A stretch of DNA of 64,000 nt from Parasedimentitalea maritima (GCF_005771405.1 NZ_VAUA01000002.1:186001-250000), one strand, 5' to 3'; counted from the stretch's first letter, positions 29,768 to 38,678 are shown. Made by a program: numbers and translations. The notes: generated from the sequence alone by a model not told the origin.

Positions 29768-31549
29768 TCAGTTAGAGGTCAGGGTTATATCAGTCACTGA
29801 CACAGGTTCAACTTGTGGGCGCAGCCCCAACAGGGGCGCGATGCGACCAATCATTTCGGCGGCCACAGGAACGGCAGTCCAACCCGCAGTGCGGCGTTCT
29901 TCACCGTAAGCAATGATTGAAGGCTCGTCCAAAGTCACGATCAGAACGTATTTTGGATCATGAGCTGGAAACATAGACGCAAACGTGGCGATAACCTTGT
30001 TGTCGTAGTACCCACCGCTTGGTTTTGGTTTGTCAGCTGTACCGGTTTTGCCACCAACCTGATATCCAGCAACCTCACCAAAACTGGCTGTTCCTTCGGT
30101 CACAACCTGCCGCAACATTCTGCGCGATGCGGCGGCTGAGTCTTCGGACATCACCCGTGGCCCAAGTTGTGGTCCGTTTTGCTTCAGAATGGTAGGGCTG
30201 ACATAATGTCCGCCATTTGCAATGGCGGAATAGCCAGCTGCAAGGTGCATTGGACTTGTCGACAAGCCATGGCCGTAGGAGATGGTCATCGCTGACAATT
30301 CGGACCAGTTGGGCGGCAACAACGGCCGACCCCCACTCGCTTCAGAAATCTCAAATGGTGTTGCTTCCAACATACCCAACCGCGACAGGAAATCCCGCTG
30401 TCGTTCGGCACCGATCTGCTGCGCCAACCGGGCCGTGCCGATGTTTGATGATTTGATGATGATCCGCTCAACCGACAAGCTATTGCCATAGTTATGGAAA
30501 TCGCGGATCGAGAACCGCCCCCAGCGCAATGGACCGCGGATATCAACAATTGTGCTGGCATTCACCAACCCCAGATCCATGGCCTGCGCAGCGGTGAAGA
30601 TTTTGAAAGTCGACCCCAGTTCATAGACACCCTGCACCGACCGGTTGAACAATGGACTGTCAGACGGATCGCCTGAAACTGGTGGACGTGGACGTTCATT
30701 GGGATCAAAGTCAGGCAGGCTCACCACTGAGATAACTTCACCCGTGTGCACATCCATCAGGATCGAAGTGGCGCCTTTGGCATTCATTAAGCGCATGCCA
30801 CCGTAAAGAACACGCTCAGCAGCAGCCTGAACGGTCAGGTCCAGAGAGAGCTCTAGCGGTTCTGCACCGTTCGCCGGGTCACGCAGATAGCTGTCAAACT
30901 GACGCTCCACACCCGCCACGCCGATAACTTCGGCAGCATCGACATCTTCTTTACCAAAACTTGCCCCGCCCAAAACATGTGCAGCCAGACTACCATTGGG
31001 ATAGAGCCGCATTTCACGTGGTCCAAACAGCAGCCCCGGATCACCGATATCATGCACCGCTTGTTTCTGCTCAGGACTGATCTTTTTCTTAATCCAGACG
31101 AATTTACGCTTGCCGGTAAAATCCTTCAGAATACGCGCGTGGTCCAGATCCGGGAAGATCTGCGCCAGTGCGGTCGCCGAAGCTTCGGCATCGATCAATT
31201 GCTGCGGGTGGGCATAGAGCGAATAAGTATCGAAATTGGTCGCCAGAATGCGACCTTCGCGATCAACGATGTCAGCCCGTTGCGCCGCGATGGCGCTTCC
31301 TGAGGCGCTGGCCACTGGCTCGGTTGGTTCTGATGTTGCCATCATCCCCATGCGAAGACCAATCATTGCGTAGGCACAAATGAAGAATGCGCCCAACACC
31401 AGCAACCGGCCTTCAGAACGCTGTCTAGACTTCCCTTGTATCTCTGCATGACGCTGACGCAGGTTCTCTTTTTCGATATTGTCCGGGTTTTCACCTTTTG
31501 CGCGGGCGGCGAGGATACGAGCTAGCGGGCGGAGTGGAGTGCGGATCAT
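29768..31549 (-). CDS. ftsI: Septal penicillin-binding protein FtsI (PBP3)
   Basis: Class B transpeptidase that cross-links septal peptidoglycan; partner of FtsW. A basic cytoplasmic N-terminus leads to one membrane span (about 48-66). The pedestal domain includes RADIVDREGRILATN. The transpeptidase active site has S313-T-F-K316, S367-S-N369 and K501-T-G503. Length 593 is normal for alphaproteobacteria. Its ATG overlaps the ftsL stop by four bases. Confidence 0.97.
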   Translation of the reverse strand: MIRTPLRPLARILAARAKGENPDNIEKENLRQRHAEIQGKSRQRSEGRLLVLGAFFICAYAMIGLRMGMMATSEPTEPVASASGSAIAAQRADIVDREGRILATNFDTYSLYAHPQQLIDAEASATALAQIFPDLDHARILKDFTGKRKFVWIKKKISPEQKQAVHDIGDPGLLFGPREMRLYPNGSLAAHVLGGASFGKEDVDAAEVIGVAGVERQFDSYLRDPANGAEPLELSLDLTVQAAAERVLYGGMRLMNAKGATSILMDVHTGEVISVVSLPDFDPNERPRPPVSGDPSDSPLFNRSVQGVYELGSTFKIFTAAQAMDLGLVNASTIVDIRGPLRWGRFSIRDFHNYGNSLSVERIIIKSSNIGTARLAQQIGAERQRDFLSRLGMLEATPFEISEASGGRPLLPPNWSELSAMTISYGHGLSTSPMHLAAGYSAIANGGHYVSPTILKQNGPQLGPRVMSEDSAAASRRMLRQVVTEGTASFGEVAGYQVGGKTGTADKPKPSGGYYDNKVIATFASMFPAHDPKYVLIVTLDEPSIIAYGEERRTAGWTAVPVAAEMIGRIAPLLGLRPQVEPVSVTDITLTSN

Positions 31550-31899
31550 GGCTTTGCCCCCTCAGCCGCCATAGTTGAAACATCAACACCATTGGTGATC
31601 GGCAACAGCGGCACTTGAGGATAGGCCACTTCGTCAACCCGGCCAAACTGATCGGGGCGCAGCGGCAACAACCCCAGTTGATCAAAGTTCAGCTCGGCCA
31701 GCTCTCTCAAGCGATCAGGCCGGTTGAGATAGGCCCATTCTGCCTTCAAAACCCCTAACCTGATCTGCGCCGAACCAATTTGGCGTTGCAGGCTGCGGGT
31801 CTCTTTCAGAACTTGCTGAGTGGTATAGTTTTCACGGTAGGCCCAAAAAGCCAAACCAAACACCGCCAGTGCGGACAAGATGTAAGCCAGAGTTTTCAT
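31546..31899 (-). CDS. ftsL: Cell division protein FtsL
   Basis: Small bitopic divisome protein of 117 residues that, with FtsB, activates FtsWI. The N-terminal hydrophobic span ([21 protein letters not shown]) is followed by a heptad-rich coiled coil (about 30-75, including ETRSLQRQIGSAQIRLGVLK). Sequence identity in this family is low; the call depends on size, topology and position between rsmH and ftsI. Start and rsmH stop share bases (TGATG). Confidence 0.92.
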   Translation of the reverse strand: MKTLAYILSALAVFGLAFWAYRENYTTQQVLKETRSLQRQIGSAQIRLGVLKAEWAYLNRPDRLRELAELNFDQLGLLPLRPDQFGRVDEVAYPQVPLLPITNGVDVSTMAAEGAKP

Positions 31900-32888
31900 C
31901 AGCGCGCCTCTTTTAGTTGCGGCATTCCTATCTCGCGGGGCTCAATTGGAGTGGCGGGGGCCTCGCTGCGCCGCCCAACCCGCAACCGCGACGAACGCGA
32001 TCTGGGGTTCTCTTCCAACTCCTGGTCATCTGGTCCAACCGCCTTACGGGTGACCAATTCAAACTGAGTCGGGATTTCAACTGTTTCAGGGGCAAACCGA
32101 TTGGCCCGCCCGGTTTTGCCAGCGCGGTGCTGAAAAAACCGTTTGACCATGCGATCTTCAATCGAATGAAACGTCACAACCGCCAACAAACCGCCGGGCT
32201 TTAGCGCCCGTTCAGCGGCCAGCAGACCCTGAAAAAGCTCTTCGTATTCGGCATTCACCGCAATACGAAGTCCTTGAAAACTGCGGGTAGCGGGATGTGA
32301 TTTTCCGGGTTTTGACCGTGGTAGACATCCCTCAACAATTTTTGTCAGCTGTAGTGTGGTTGTGATCGGTTCCAATGTTCGTGCTTTGACGATTGCCTTC
32401 GCAATCCTGCGGCTGGCGCGTTCTTCACCAAAGTGGAACAAAATATCTGCCAGTTGAACTTCGGAAAGTTCCGCTACAAGATCTGCCGCCGAAGGCCCAT
32501 CCTGTGACATCCGCATGTCCAACGGCCCGTCGCGCATAAAGGAAAAGCCACGCTCCGCAAGATCCAACTGCATTGATGAAACACCGAGATCCAACACCAC
32601 GCCATCCAGATCATTGGCGTATTCATCCATCCGCGAGAAAACGCCTTGCTGCATCACCAGACGGTCACCATAGTCACCAGCCCAGCTTTGCGCCATTTTA
32701 AACGCCAGCGGATCGCGATCAACACCAATGACCTGCGAAGCACCTGCCTCCAGCAAGCCACGGGTATAACCGCCTGCACCAAAAGTTCCGTCCAGCCAGC
32801 GACCTGAAACCGGCGCGACGGCCGTTAACAGAGGGCGCAGCAATACGGGGATATGGGGGGCGGAACCGGAATTCTGGTCCGAAGTCAT
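31899..32888 (-). CDS. rsmH: 16S rRNA (cytosine(1402)-N(4))-methyltransferase RsmH
   Basis: AdoMet-dependent methyltransferase that modifies C1402 of 16S rRNA near the P site. Motif [27 protein letters not shown], and the family-specific [14 protein letters not shown] and [15 protein letters not shown] are visible in the first 140 residues, and the C-terminal [16 protein letters not shown] is intact. Length 329. It begins 3 bases after mraZ, in the standard mraZ-rsmH pair. Confidence 0.97.
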   Translation of the reverse strand: MTSDQNSGSAPHIPVLLRPLLTAVAPVSGRWLDGTFGAGGYTRGLLEAGASQVIGVDRDPLAFKMAQSWAGDYGDRLVMQQGVFSRMDEYANDLDGVVLDLGVSSMQLDLAERGFSFMRDGPLDMRMSQDGPSAADLVAELSEVQLADILFHFGEERASRRIAKAIVKARTLEPITTTLQLTKIVEGCLPRSKPGKSHPATRSFQGLRIAVNAEYEELFQGLLAAERALKPGGLLAVVTFHSIEDRMVKRFFQHRAGKTGRANRFAPETVEIPTQFELVTRKAVGPDDQELEENPRSRSSRLRVGRRSEAPATPIEPREIGMPQLKEAR

Positions 32889-32891
32889 TGA

Positions 32892-33395
32892 TCAAGCCCC
32901 TCCGGCGTCATCAAGAAACTGCATGATATCATAACCTTCCGGCAGCTCTTCCAGCCACTCGTCAGTTTGTGCCATTTCATCTTGCTCATAAGTATCCGGG
33001 TTCCAAATTTGGAAGGTATCACCCGCGGCAATAAAGAAAGCCTCGCCTTTAAGATCGATTTTGTTGCGCAGTTTTGCGGGCAAGACCAGTCGGCCCGTCT
33101 CATCAACTGTAGTTGGAAAGGAACGTCCGTGGAATAAGCGTTGCAATGCCTTTCGTGGCTTGGAGCCACGCGGCAAAGCATCAATCTTGGCATCGACTTC
33201 GTCGATCGCCTCCATCGTATAACATTCCAGAAAATTGCGGTCGTCATCGCCATATACGATGACCAGCTCGGGGTTGCTGCCAGACTGCCAGTTGGCATCA
33301 CCAGATTCAAGCACACGACGAAACGAAGCCGGGATCGATACCCTGCCCTTCGCATCCACCTTATGGTGGCTTTCGCCCCTGAACCTGCGGCCCAA
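32892..33395 (-). CDS. mraZ: Transcriptional regulator MraZ, TTG start
   Basis: AbrB-like double-barrel DNA-binding protein that represses the dcw promoter in other bacteria. Both repeats are present: HHKVDAKGRVSIPASFR and, about 80 residues later, TVDETGRLVLPAKLR. No ATG fits. TTG at 33395 is preceded by AGAAGGGA 7 bases upstream and yields LGRRFRGESHHK, matching the family N-terminus; the product is 167 residues. The frame stays open upstream to 33530, but that part overlaps the leader RNA terminator and is not coding. First gene of the dcw operon. Confidence 0.93.
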   Translation of the reverse strand: MGRRFRGESHHKVDAKGRVSIPASFRRVLESGDANWQSGSNPELVIVYGDDDRNFLECYTMEAIDEVDAKIDALPRGSKPRKALQRLFHGRSFPTTVDETGRLVLPAKLRNKIDLKGEAFFIAAGDTFQIWNPDTYEQDEMAQTDEWLEELPEGYDIMQFLDDAGGA

Positions 33396-33445
33396 ACTAA
33401 CGTCCCTTCTGCTACGTTCCTCGCGTCTTATTAGTGCCCCAGTAA

Positions 33446-33488
33446 TTAAAAACGGCGGGTTGATCTGCTGCCACTGATCAACCCGCCG
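33446..33488 (-). terminator. Strong leader terminator (UpsM 3' end) upstream of mraZ
   Basis: Thirteen perfect base pairs, CGGCGGGTTGATC / GATCAACCCGCCG, enclose a 10-base loop and are followed by TTTTT on the minus strand. It stands between the candidate promoter and mraZ, so read-through or processing is required for dcw expression unless a second promoter lies in 33396-33445. Confidence 0.88.
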
Positions 33489-33665
33489 CCTTGTCCCGCT
33501 TATGCGGGAGTGTCCGTTCGCGCGTGCCACCTGGGGGGATGTCTGCTTGCTCGCGCTCCGGATCTCTGTGTTCGATGAAAGTGAAGGCCTGTATGAAACC
33601 TGCTCTTTTATTGTTTTTCTGGGGTCGTTTTGGCGCCCCGTGCTCTTCCTCTCATTCGATGTAAT
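33446..33665 (-). ncRNA. upsM: UpsM-like small RNA in the mraZ 5' leader
   Basis: The leader ahead of mraZ is long and ends, 50 bases before the TTG start, in a very strong intrinsic terminator. This is the arrangement described for Rhodobacter sphaeroides, where the dcw cluster is preceded by an extended leader that yields the abundant small RNA UpsM of about 200 nt through partial termination. Here a transcript from the candidate promoter at 33668-33697 to the T-run would be about 215-220 nt. Function in stress control of dcw transcription is known only from that species; orthology here rests on position, length and terminator, not on sequence alignment. The 5' end is approximate. Confidence 0.65.
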
Positions 33666-33667
33666 AG

Positions 33668-33697
33668 GGGATACTATGGGACTTCATGGTCTGGCAA
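33668..33697 (-). promoter_or_regulatory. Candidate sigma-70 promoter for the mraZ leader
   Basis: On the minus strand TTGCCA (33697-33692) is followed after 18 bases by TATCCC (33673-33668), or after 15 by TAGTAT. The -35 fits well, the -10 is weak. It gives a leader of the expected length. Confidence 0.4.
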
Positions 33698-34087
33698 CGC
33701 CTTTTTTCGGACACACCCGCCACATTTATTAACAAGATCTAAATTTCTTTTATTTTAGGGGTGTTTTTTCTGATCGTGCGCACAACACTTAGGATAAACA
33801 CATCAACCATACACCAAATCTAGATCATGATAAAAATTCAAAAAAAGTCCCTCAATTTCCCAAAACTAATTCCCCGAATCTGCATTCTAATTATTGTTCA
33901 CTTAATGTTCCAAGTTATCCCCAAGCAACCCACAGGTGAATGGAGTTACAATGCATCGAATCAAATTCGATTCGAGGAAATTTGTCAGATTCGCACCAAA
34001 TCGCCGTTCTCCGCCCACGATTTCCCATCCGGCCCATGGTTTCCCAAACTGCAGGCACTTGCCTTGGCAAACTCGCCACCCTCGACA
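33698..34087. other. Gene-free region upstream of the dcw leader
   Basis: AT-rich, with no plausible coding frame. It holds a CtrA-like TTAA-N7-TAAA match at 33729-33743 upstream of the leader promoter and a 7-bp inverted repeat TCGAATC / GATTCGA at 33956-33975. No further signal was recognised. Confidence 0.5.
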
Positions 34088-34116
34088 CAAAAATGGCCCA
34101 CCCAAATGGGCAGGCC
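34088..34116 (-). terminator. Rho-independent terminator after mrp
   Basis: GGCCTGCCCA and TGGGTGGGCC pair over about 9-10 bp (one G-T pair) with a tight loop, followed by ATTTTTG on the minus strand. It lies about 40 bases past the mrp stop. Confidence 0.75.
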
Positions 34117-34155
34117 ACAACGATAAACTGGTTCATTGATAGATTTGGGTCAGGC

Positions 34156-35220
34156 TCAGGCCATACCACCCTTGACCAATCCTTCTGCAATACGCCCATA
34201 GAATTGGGCCATCACGCCCTCCCCTGCAGCAACCGGTGTGCCGCTGTCACCCGCCAAACGAGTCTCCAGATCGATTGGCAGCGCCCCCAACAAAGGCAAC
34301 CCCATTTTCTCGGCCTCAGCGGCTACCCCCCCATGGCCAAAGATATGATGCTCACCACCGCAGTCTGGACAAGTAAAGAACGACATGTTTTCGATCAGCC
34401 CCAGCACCGGTGTTTTCAAAGTGCTGAACATGTCCATCGCTTTGCGGGCATCCAGCAACGCGACGTCCTGAGGAGTTGAAACCACAATAGCGCCTGAGAG
34501 CTCGGCCTTGGTACAAAGTGTCAACTGAACATCACCCGTTCCCGGCGGCAGATCAACAATCAACACATCTAACTCACCCCAGTTGACCTGACCCAGCATC
34601 TGCTGCAGCGCCCCCATCAGCATTGGTCCACGCCAGATTACCGCTTTATCTTCCGCTAGCAGAAACCCAATCGACATCAGCGTTACGCCATGCGCATGCA
34701 ATGGCTCTATGGTCTTGCCGTCAGGACTGGCGGGGCGTCCCGAAGCCCCCATCATACGGGGTTGGCTTGGCCCGTAGATATCCGCGTCTAGCAGCCCAAC
34801 CTTGCGACCCTTCCGAGCCAATGCCACCGCTAGGTTTGAGGCAACAGTAGACTTTCCAACCCCACCCTTCCCTGAGGCAACGGCAAGAATGCGCTTTACT
34901 CCCGCTGGCTTCATTGGCCCAGCCTGAGGCTTGGCATGACCGCCAATCTTGAGGCTGGGGGCCGGAGCCGCTGGCCCATGGGCTGTCAATGCCGCTGAAA
35001 CGGCACTGACGCCATCCAGTTCCATTACAACGGCTTCGGCGGCGCGCCTCAAAGGTTCCATCAGCTTTGCTATTTCGGGGCTTGGAGCCTCAATCACAAA
35101 ACTGACTTTATCTCCATCAATCCGCAGTGCCCGCAACATATCGCGTGAGATCAGGGTGCCCCCATCTGGCAACGTCAATTGTTCAAGTGCCGCCTGTATA
35201 TCTGTTTGGGTTGTTGCCAT
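34156..35220 (-). CDS. apbC: Iron-sulfur cluster carrier protein Mrp/ApbC
   Basis: P-loop ATPase that carries [4Fe-4S] clusters to target proteins in the cytoplasm. A MIP18-type N-terminal domain (about 1-80) precedes the deviant Walker [11 protein letters not shown] (about 116-125). The cluster-binding cysteines C284 and C287 are in [14 protein letters not shown] at 35220 follows AGGAGG by 6 bases; an upstream in-frame start at 35256 would lose this Shine-Dalgarno. Length 354 is typical. Confidence 0.95.
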   Translation of the reverse strand: MATTQTDIQAALEQLTLPDGGTLISRDMLRALRIDGDKVSFVIEAPSPEIAKLMEPLRRAAEAVVMELDGVSAVSAALTAHGPAAPAPSLKIGGHAKPQAGPMKPAGVKRILAVASGKGGVGKSTVASNLAVALARKGRKVGLLDADIYGPSQPRMMGASGRPASPDGKTIEPLHAHGVTLMSIGFLLAEDKAVIWRGPMLMGALQQMLGQVNWGELDVLIVDLPPGTGDVQLTLCTKAELSGAIVVSTPQDVALLDARKAMDMFSTLKTPVLGLIENMSFFTCPDCGGEHHIFGHGGVAAEAEKMGLPLLGALPIDLETRLAGDSGTPVAAGEGVMAQFYGRIAEGLVKGGMA

Positions 35221-35428
35221 TTTGGCCTCCTCTACCTTCTCCCCCCATATATGCACTGCTCACCCAAGCCAAAACCCCTCAGAATTAGGTGGATTGATTT
35301 AGAGCGCTCATTCAACATTCCTCGAAGACACCAACAGCCACCTTTCGCTCTCGCCATCACAGGTACCAAACGACAAAGATGGGCCGACCCATGCAATTGC
35401 TGCATAGCAGAAATGCTCAAGTAAGGGA

Positions 35429-35456
35429 TTGTGCAGGCGCAGCAAATTCCTATTTT
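35429..35456 (+). promoter_or_regulatory. Candidate promoter of the DUF1127-CcsR unit
   Basis: TTGTGC (35429-35434), 16 bases, TATTTT (35451-35456), with CC directly before the -10. The combination resembles both sigma-70 and the TTG / CC-TAT-T pattern of RpoH promoters. In R. sphaeroides the homologous unit is controlled by RpoHI/RpoHII. The site is proposed from spacing only. Confidence 0.35.
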
Positions 35457-35514
35457 GCAATCAAGCAACGCCACAGTGGCACAGCAAAAGAATACACTAA
35501 GGACGAAGACAACC

Positions 35515-35733
35515 ATGGCCGCAGTAGACAACATCAGCATTCAGAAACCTTCGCTGTTCTGCGCACCGGTCACATTGGTCGAGGCCGCATGGGGGCGCTT
35601 TACCCGCTACCGGCTATATCGCAAGACACTTAATGAGCTGTCGGCGCTTACACGACGCGAGCTGGCCGATCTGGGACTGAACCGTTCCATGCTGCAGCAC
35701 GTGGCCTACACAGCCACATACGAGAACACCTAA
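35515..35733 (+). CDS. DUF1127 protein, CcaF1-like
   Basis: A 72-residue basic protein. The C-terminal DUF1127 region is clear: YRKTLNELSALTRRELADLGLNRSM, the usual arginine-rich helix pair. ATG at 35515 follows AAGGA; a longer frame from 35431 lacks one. In R. sphaeroides the equivalent gene lies directly before the CcsR small RNAs, and its product CcaF1 is an RNA-binding protein that influences their maturation. The same layout follows here, with the first hairpin 8 bases after the stop codon, so co-transcription and a similar role are likely. Confidence 0.9.
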   Translation: MAAVDNISIQKPSLFCAPVTLVEAAWGRFTRYRLYRKTLNELSALTRRELADLGLNRSMLQHVAYTATYENT

Positions 35734-35737
35734 TAGA

Positions 35738-35772
35738 GATCAGGTCTTTTCTCCTCCCTTAAAGACCTGTCC
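35738..35772 (+). ncRNA. CcsR-like small RNA hairpin 1
   Basis: Perfect 9-bp stem CAGGTCTTT (35741-35749) / AAAGACCTG (35761-35769) with the loop carrying CTCCTCCC (35751-35758). The exposed motif is complementary to Shine-Dalgarno sequences, as in the CcsR family. Boundaries are approximate. Confidence 0.8.
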
Positions 35773-35773
35773 T

Positions 35774-35812
35774 AAGCGGCGGCATCCTCCTCCTCCCTGA
35801 TGTCGTCGCATT
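35774..35812 (+). ncRNA. CcsR-like small RNA hairpin 2
   Basis: Ten paired positions GCGGCGGCAT (35776-35785) / ATGTCGTCGC (35800-35809), two of them G-T, enclose a 14-base loop with an extended CCTCCTCCTCCC motif. A T-rich stretch (ATTTTAT) follows. Confidence 0.78.
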
Positions 35813-35817
35813 TTATA

Positions 35818-35832
35818 CCGGCTCACAGCCGG
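35818..35832 (+). other. Spacer hairpin between CcsR-like elements 2 and 3
   Basis: CCGGCT-CAC-AGCCGG, a perfect 6-bp stem with no CTCC motif. It may be a processing signal between the second and third small RNA. Confidence 0.5.
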
Positions 35833-35837
35833 ATCCG

Positions 35838-35880
35838 AATACACCGGAGCTTCCTCCTCCCTGAGTTTCTGGTGTTGTAT
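35838..35880 (+). ncRNA. CcsR-like small RNA hairpin 3
   Basis: ACACCGGA (35841-35848) pairs with TTCTGGTGT (to 35875) with one G-T pair, and the loop holds CCTCCTCCC (35853-35861). The stem is weaker than in the other three copies. Confidence 0.7.
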
Positions 35881-35918
35881 TGAACGGCGGTGCCTCCTCC
35901 CTGGCGCCGCCGTTTTTC
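35881..35918 (+). ncRNA. CcsR-like small RNA hairpin 4 with terminator
   Basis: A 12-bp stem AACGGCGGTGCC / GGCGCCGCCGTT (one T-G pair) encloses a loop with TCCTCCCT and is followed by TTTTT. It serves both as the last small RNA and as the intrinsic terminator of the unit. Confidence 0.8.
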
Positions 35919-36226
35919 TATCTTGTAGAGGTTCTCTCTAAATATCTGCCGCACGCGCTCTTACTGTCATGAGCCATGCATTTGGCAGGTGACCCGTGCG
36001 GTAACGAGAGCCTCAGGGCACGCGATATTCGGCTCTTCGAGGAATCTGAAAATTATCATTCCTGACTAACCAAGTGGTCAAACTTGCTTGATTTGGCTGG
36101 TCCTAGCGCTGTCCCTAGCTAGGTAATGACGAGATCGAAACTCAACCAAATTAGCAGGCAGGGTCAGTTCCCGTGCCGTTGTCCGCAAGGTGCTATAGAA
36201 CTGCCGCGTTCAATCGTTCAGTCAAA
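35919..36226. other. Gene-free region between the CcsR-like array and uvrD
   Basis: No coding frame with family resemblance and no convincing RNA structure were recognised. The uvrD 3' end faces this region. Confidence 0.5.
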
Positions 36227-36243
36227 CGCGCAAAATTTGCGCG
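36227..36243 (-). terminator. Palindrome just past uvrD
   Basis: CGCGCAAA-A-TTTGCGCG, a perfect 8-bp palindrome 8 bases after the uvrD stop. Only TTT follows on the minus strand, so it is a weak terminator candidate. Confidence 0.45.
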
Positions 36244-36251
36244 CATCTTCC

Positions 36252-38678
36252 TCAAAACGGAATATCATCGCTCGCCGAGACATACGCGGCCACGACTTTC
36301 TTCAGCCCGGCCTTGTCGAATTCAACTTCCAGCTTATCACCGTCAATTCCTGCAATCATCCCGTAGCCAAATTTCTGATGAAACACCCGGTCACCCAGCG
36401 TAAAACTGGACACGGCTTTGACGTCGATTATTTGATTCTTTGCCGGTTTGGGCTGCGCTGTCCCATATTGCCCTGCCCTGGATTGCATGCGCTTCCATCC
36501 CGGTGAATTATAACCATCCGCAAGCGCCACCTTCTCTTCGATGCTCGAACGTACCGGAGCCTCAGATGGCGCCGCAGCACCATATCCGCCACCATACAGC
36601 CCCGGAGGCGTCAGTACCTCGACATGCTCGTCAGGCAGTTCATCAATAAACCGCGATGGTAGTTGTGACTGCCACTGACCAAACACCCGCCTGTTACCAA
36701 CAAAGGAAATTGTACAGACTTCCTCAGCCCGTGTAATCCCGACATAAGCTAGACGCCGTTCTTCCTCGAGACCCTTCAGCCCACTTTCGTCCATACTCCG
36801 CTGAGACGGGAACAATCCATCCTCCCAGCCCGGCAGGAACACCGCAGGGAACTCCAACCCCTTAGAGCCGTGCAGGGTCATGATGGATACCTTCTGCCCA
36901 GCATCATCGGATGCGTTGTCCATGATCAGGCTGACATGCTCCAGAAACCCCTGCAGGTTCTCGAAGTTTTCCAGCTGGCTGACCAATTCCTTGAGGTTCT
37001 CCAACCGGCCCGGCGAGTCCGGGTTTTTGTCGTTCTGCCACATGGTGGTGTAGCCAGACTCGTCCAGAATGATCTGCGCCAATTCATAGTGTGGCACATC
37101 GGGTTCGCCGAACCGCATTTGCGGCGCGCCGCCATCGTCGAGCACCGACTCATCGTCAATTTCAAGAACCGGACCAACCGTCATCGCGCTCCACCGGGCC
37201 AAATTGTCCAGCAATTGCCGCAACTGCCCAGCGCCCTTGCCTTTGATCAAGCCGTTTTCAACCGCCAAACGAGCGCCCTCGACCAATGACACACCGTTTT
37301 CACGTGCCGTCATCTGAATGGTCTGCTGTGCCTTGTCGCCCAGCCCACGTTTCGGCGTATTCACAATCCGCTCAAAGGCCAGCGCATCATCAGGGCTGGT
37401 CACAACGCGGAAATAGGCCATGGCATCGCGAATCTCGAGCCGTTCATAGAATCGCGGCCCACCAATCACGCGGTACGGCAACCCAATGGTCAGGAATCGG
37501 TCCTCGAACGCACGCATCTGATGTGAGGCGCGGACCAGAATTGCCATTTGATCGAGGTCCCGGGGCCCCTGCCCGCGAGTCCCGCGTTGCATCGCCTCGA
37601 TCTCTTCACCGATCCAGCGCGCTTCTTCCTCGCCGTCCCAATGGCCGATCAGGCGAACCTTTTCACCGCCCTTTGCATCGGTCCACAGTTCTTTGCCCAA
37701 ACGCCCTTGGTTACCGGCAATCACACCTGAAGCTGCTGCTAATATATGTTCGGTCGAGCGATAGTTCTGTTCCAGCCGCACCACCTTGGCACCGGGAAAA
37801 TCCTTATCAAAGCGCAGAATGTTGCCGACTTCGGCGCCGCGCCAGCCATAGATCGACTGGTCATCATCACCGACGCAGCAGATGTTCTTGTGCCCACCCG
37901 CCAGCAGCCGCAGCCATAGGTACTGGGCGACGTTGGTATCCTGATACTCGTCGACCATGATAAAGCGGAACCAGCGTTGGTATTGTTCCAAGATATCCGG
38001 GTGGTTCTGGAAAATCGTCACCATGTGCAGTAGCAAATCACCAAAATCCACCGCGTTCAGCTCGATCAGGCGGCGCTGGTACTGCGCGTAGAGGTCTACA
38101 CCCTTACCGTTATACGCCGAGGCATCTGCCACCGGCACCTTAGTTGGGATCAATGCGCGGTTTTTCCAGTCATCAATGATATTGGCCAGCTGTCGCGCAG
38201 GCCAGCGTTTGTCATCAATACCTTCGGCCCGGATCAGCTGTTTCAACAGCCGGATCACATCATCTGTATCCAAAATGGTGAAATTGTTTTTCAGCCCCAC
38301 CAATTCCGCGTGACGGCGCAGCAGTTTGACGCAGATCGCGTGGAAGGTACCCAGCCAAGGCATGCCCTCGGCGGGTTGGCCCAGCATGCCGCCGACCCGT
38401 TCCTTCATTTCGCGCGCAGCCTTGTTGGTAAAAGTCACCGCCAGGATTTCGTTAGTGCGGGCGGTGCCAGTGGTTAGCAGATGCACAATCCGTGCAGTCA
38501 GTGCCTTGGTCTTACCGGTGCCTGCGCCCGCAAGCATCAACACGGGCCCTTGCAGACATTCCACAGCTTCACGCTGCGCCGGGTTCAGCGCATCAAGATA
38601 GGGTTGGGGCCGCGCCGCCATGGCACGAGAGGATAGCGAGGCGCCCTCAAAGGCGTCCATTTCATCAAAACTGCTCAT
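36252..38678 (-). CDS. uvrD: ATP-dependent DNA helicase UvrD/PcrA
   Basis: Superfamily 1A 3'-5' helicase of nucleotide excision and mismatch repair. Motif Q region LNPAQREAV, Walker A GAGTGKTK (51-58), Walker B VDEYQDTN, motif III GDDDQSIYGWRGAE, motif IV QNYRS, motif V TLHGSKGLEF and motif VI ERRLAYVGITRAE are all present. The last 50 residues form the UvrD C-terminal Tudor-like domain (FHQKFGYGMIAGIDGDKLEV). At 808 residues it is longer than E. coli UvrD but normal for this group. A GTTC-N7-GTTC LexA box 43 bases upstream indicates SOS induction. Confidence 0.96.
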   Translation of the reverse strand: MSSFDEMDAFEGASLSSRAMAARPQPYLDALNPAQREAVECLQGPVLMLAGAGTGKTKALTARIVHLLTTGTARTNEILAVTFTNKAAREMKERVGGMLGQPAEGMPWLGTFHAICVKLLRRHAELVGLKNNFTILDTDDVIRLLKQLIRAEGIDDKRWPARQLANIIDDWKNRALIPTKVPVADASAYNGKGVDLYAQYQRRLIELNAVDFGDLLLHMVTIFQNHPDILEQYQRWFRFIMVDEYQDTNVAQYLWLRLLAGGHKNICCVGDDDQSIYGWRGAEVGNILRFDKDFPGAKVVRLEQNYRSTEHILAAASGVIAGNQGRLGKELWTDAKGGEKVRLIGHWDGEEEARWIGEEIEAMQRGTRGQGPRDLDQMAILVRASHQMRAFEDRFLTIGLPYRVIGGPRFYERLEIRDAMAYFRVVTSPDDALAFERIVNTPKRGLGDKAQQTIQMTARENGVSLVEGARLAVENGLIKGKGAGQLRQLLDNLARWSAMTVGPVLEIDDESVLDDGGAPQMRFGEPDVPHYELAQIILDESGYTTMWQNDKNPDSPGRLENLKELVSQLENFENLQGFLEHVSLIMDNASDDAGQKVSIMTLHGSKGLEFPAVFLPGWEDGLFPSQRSMDESGLKGLEEERRLAYVGITRAEEVCTISFVGNRRVFGQWQSQLPSRFIDELPDEHVEVLTPPGLYGGGYGAAAPSEAPVRSSIEEKVALADGYNSPGWKRMQSRAGQYGTAQPKPAKNQIIDVKAVSSFTLGDRVFHQKFGYGMIAGIDGDKLEVEFDKAGLKKVVAAYVSASDDIPF

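Noticed and set aside
33396-33530. In-frame N-terminal extension of mraZ to 33530
   Set aside because: It overlaps the leader terminator, adds 45 residues unlike any MraZ, and has no better ribosome binding site than the TTG at 33395.
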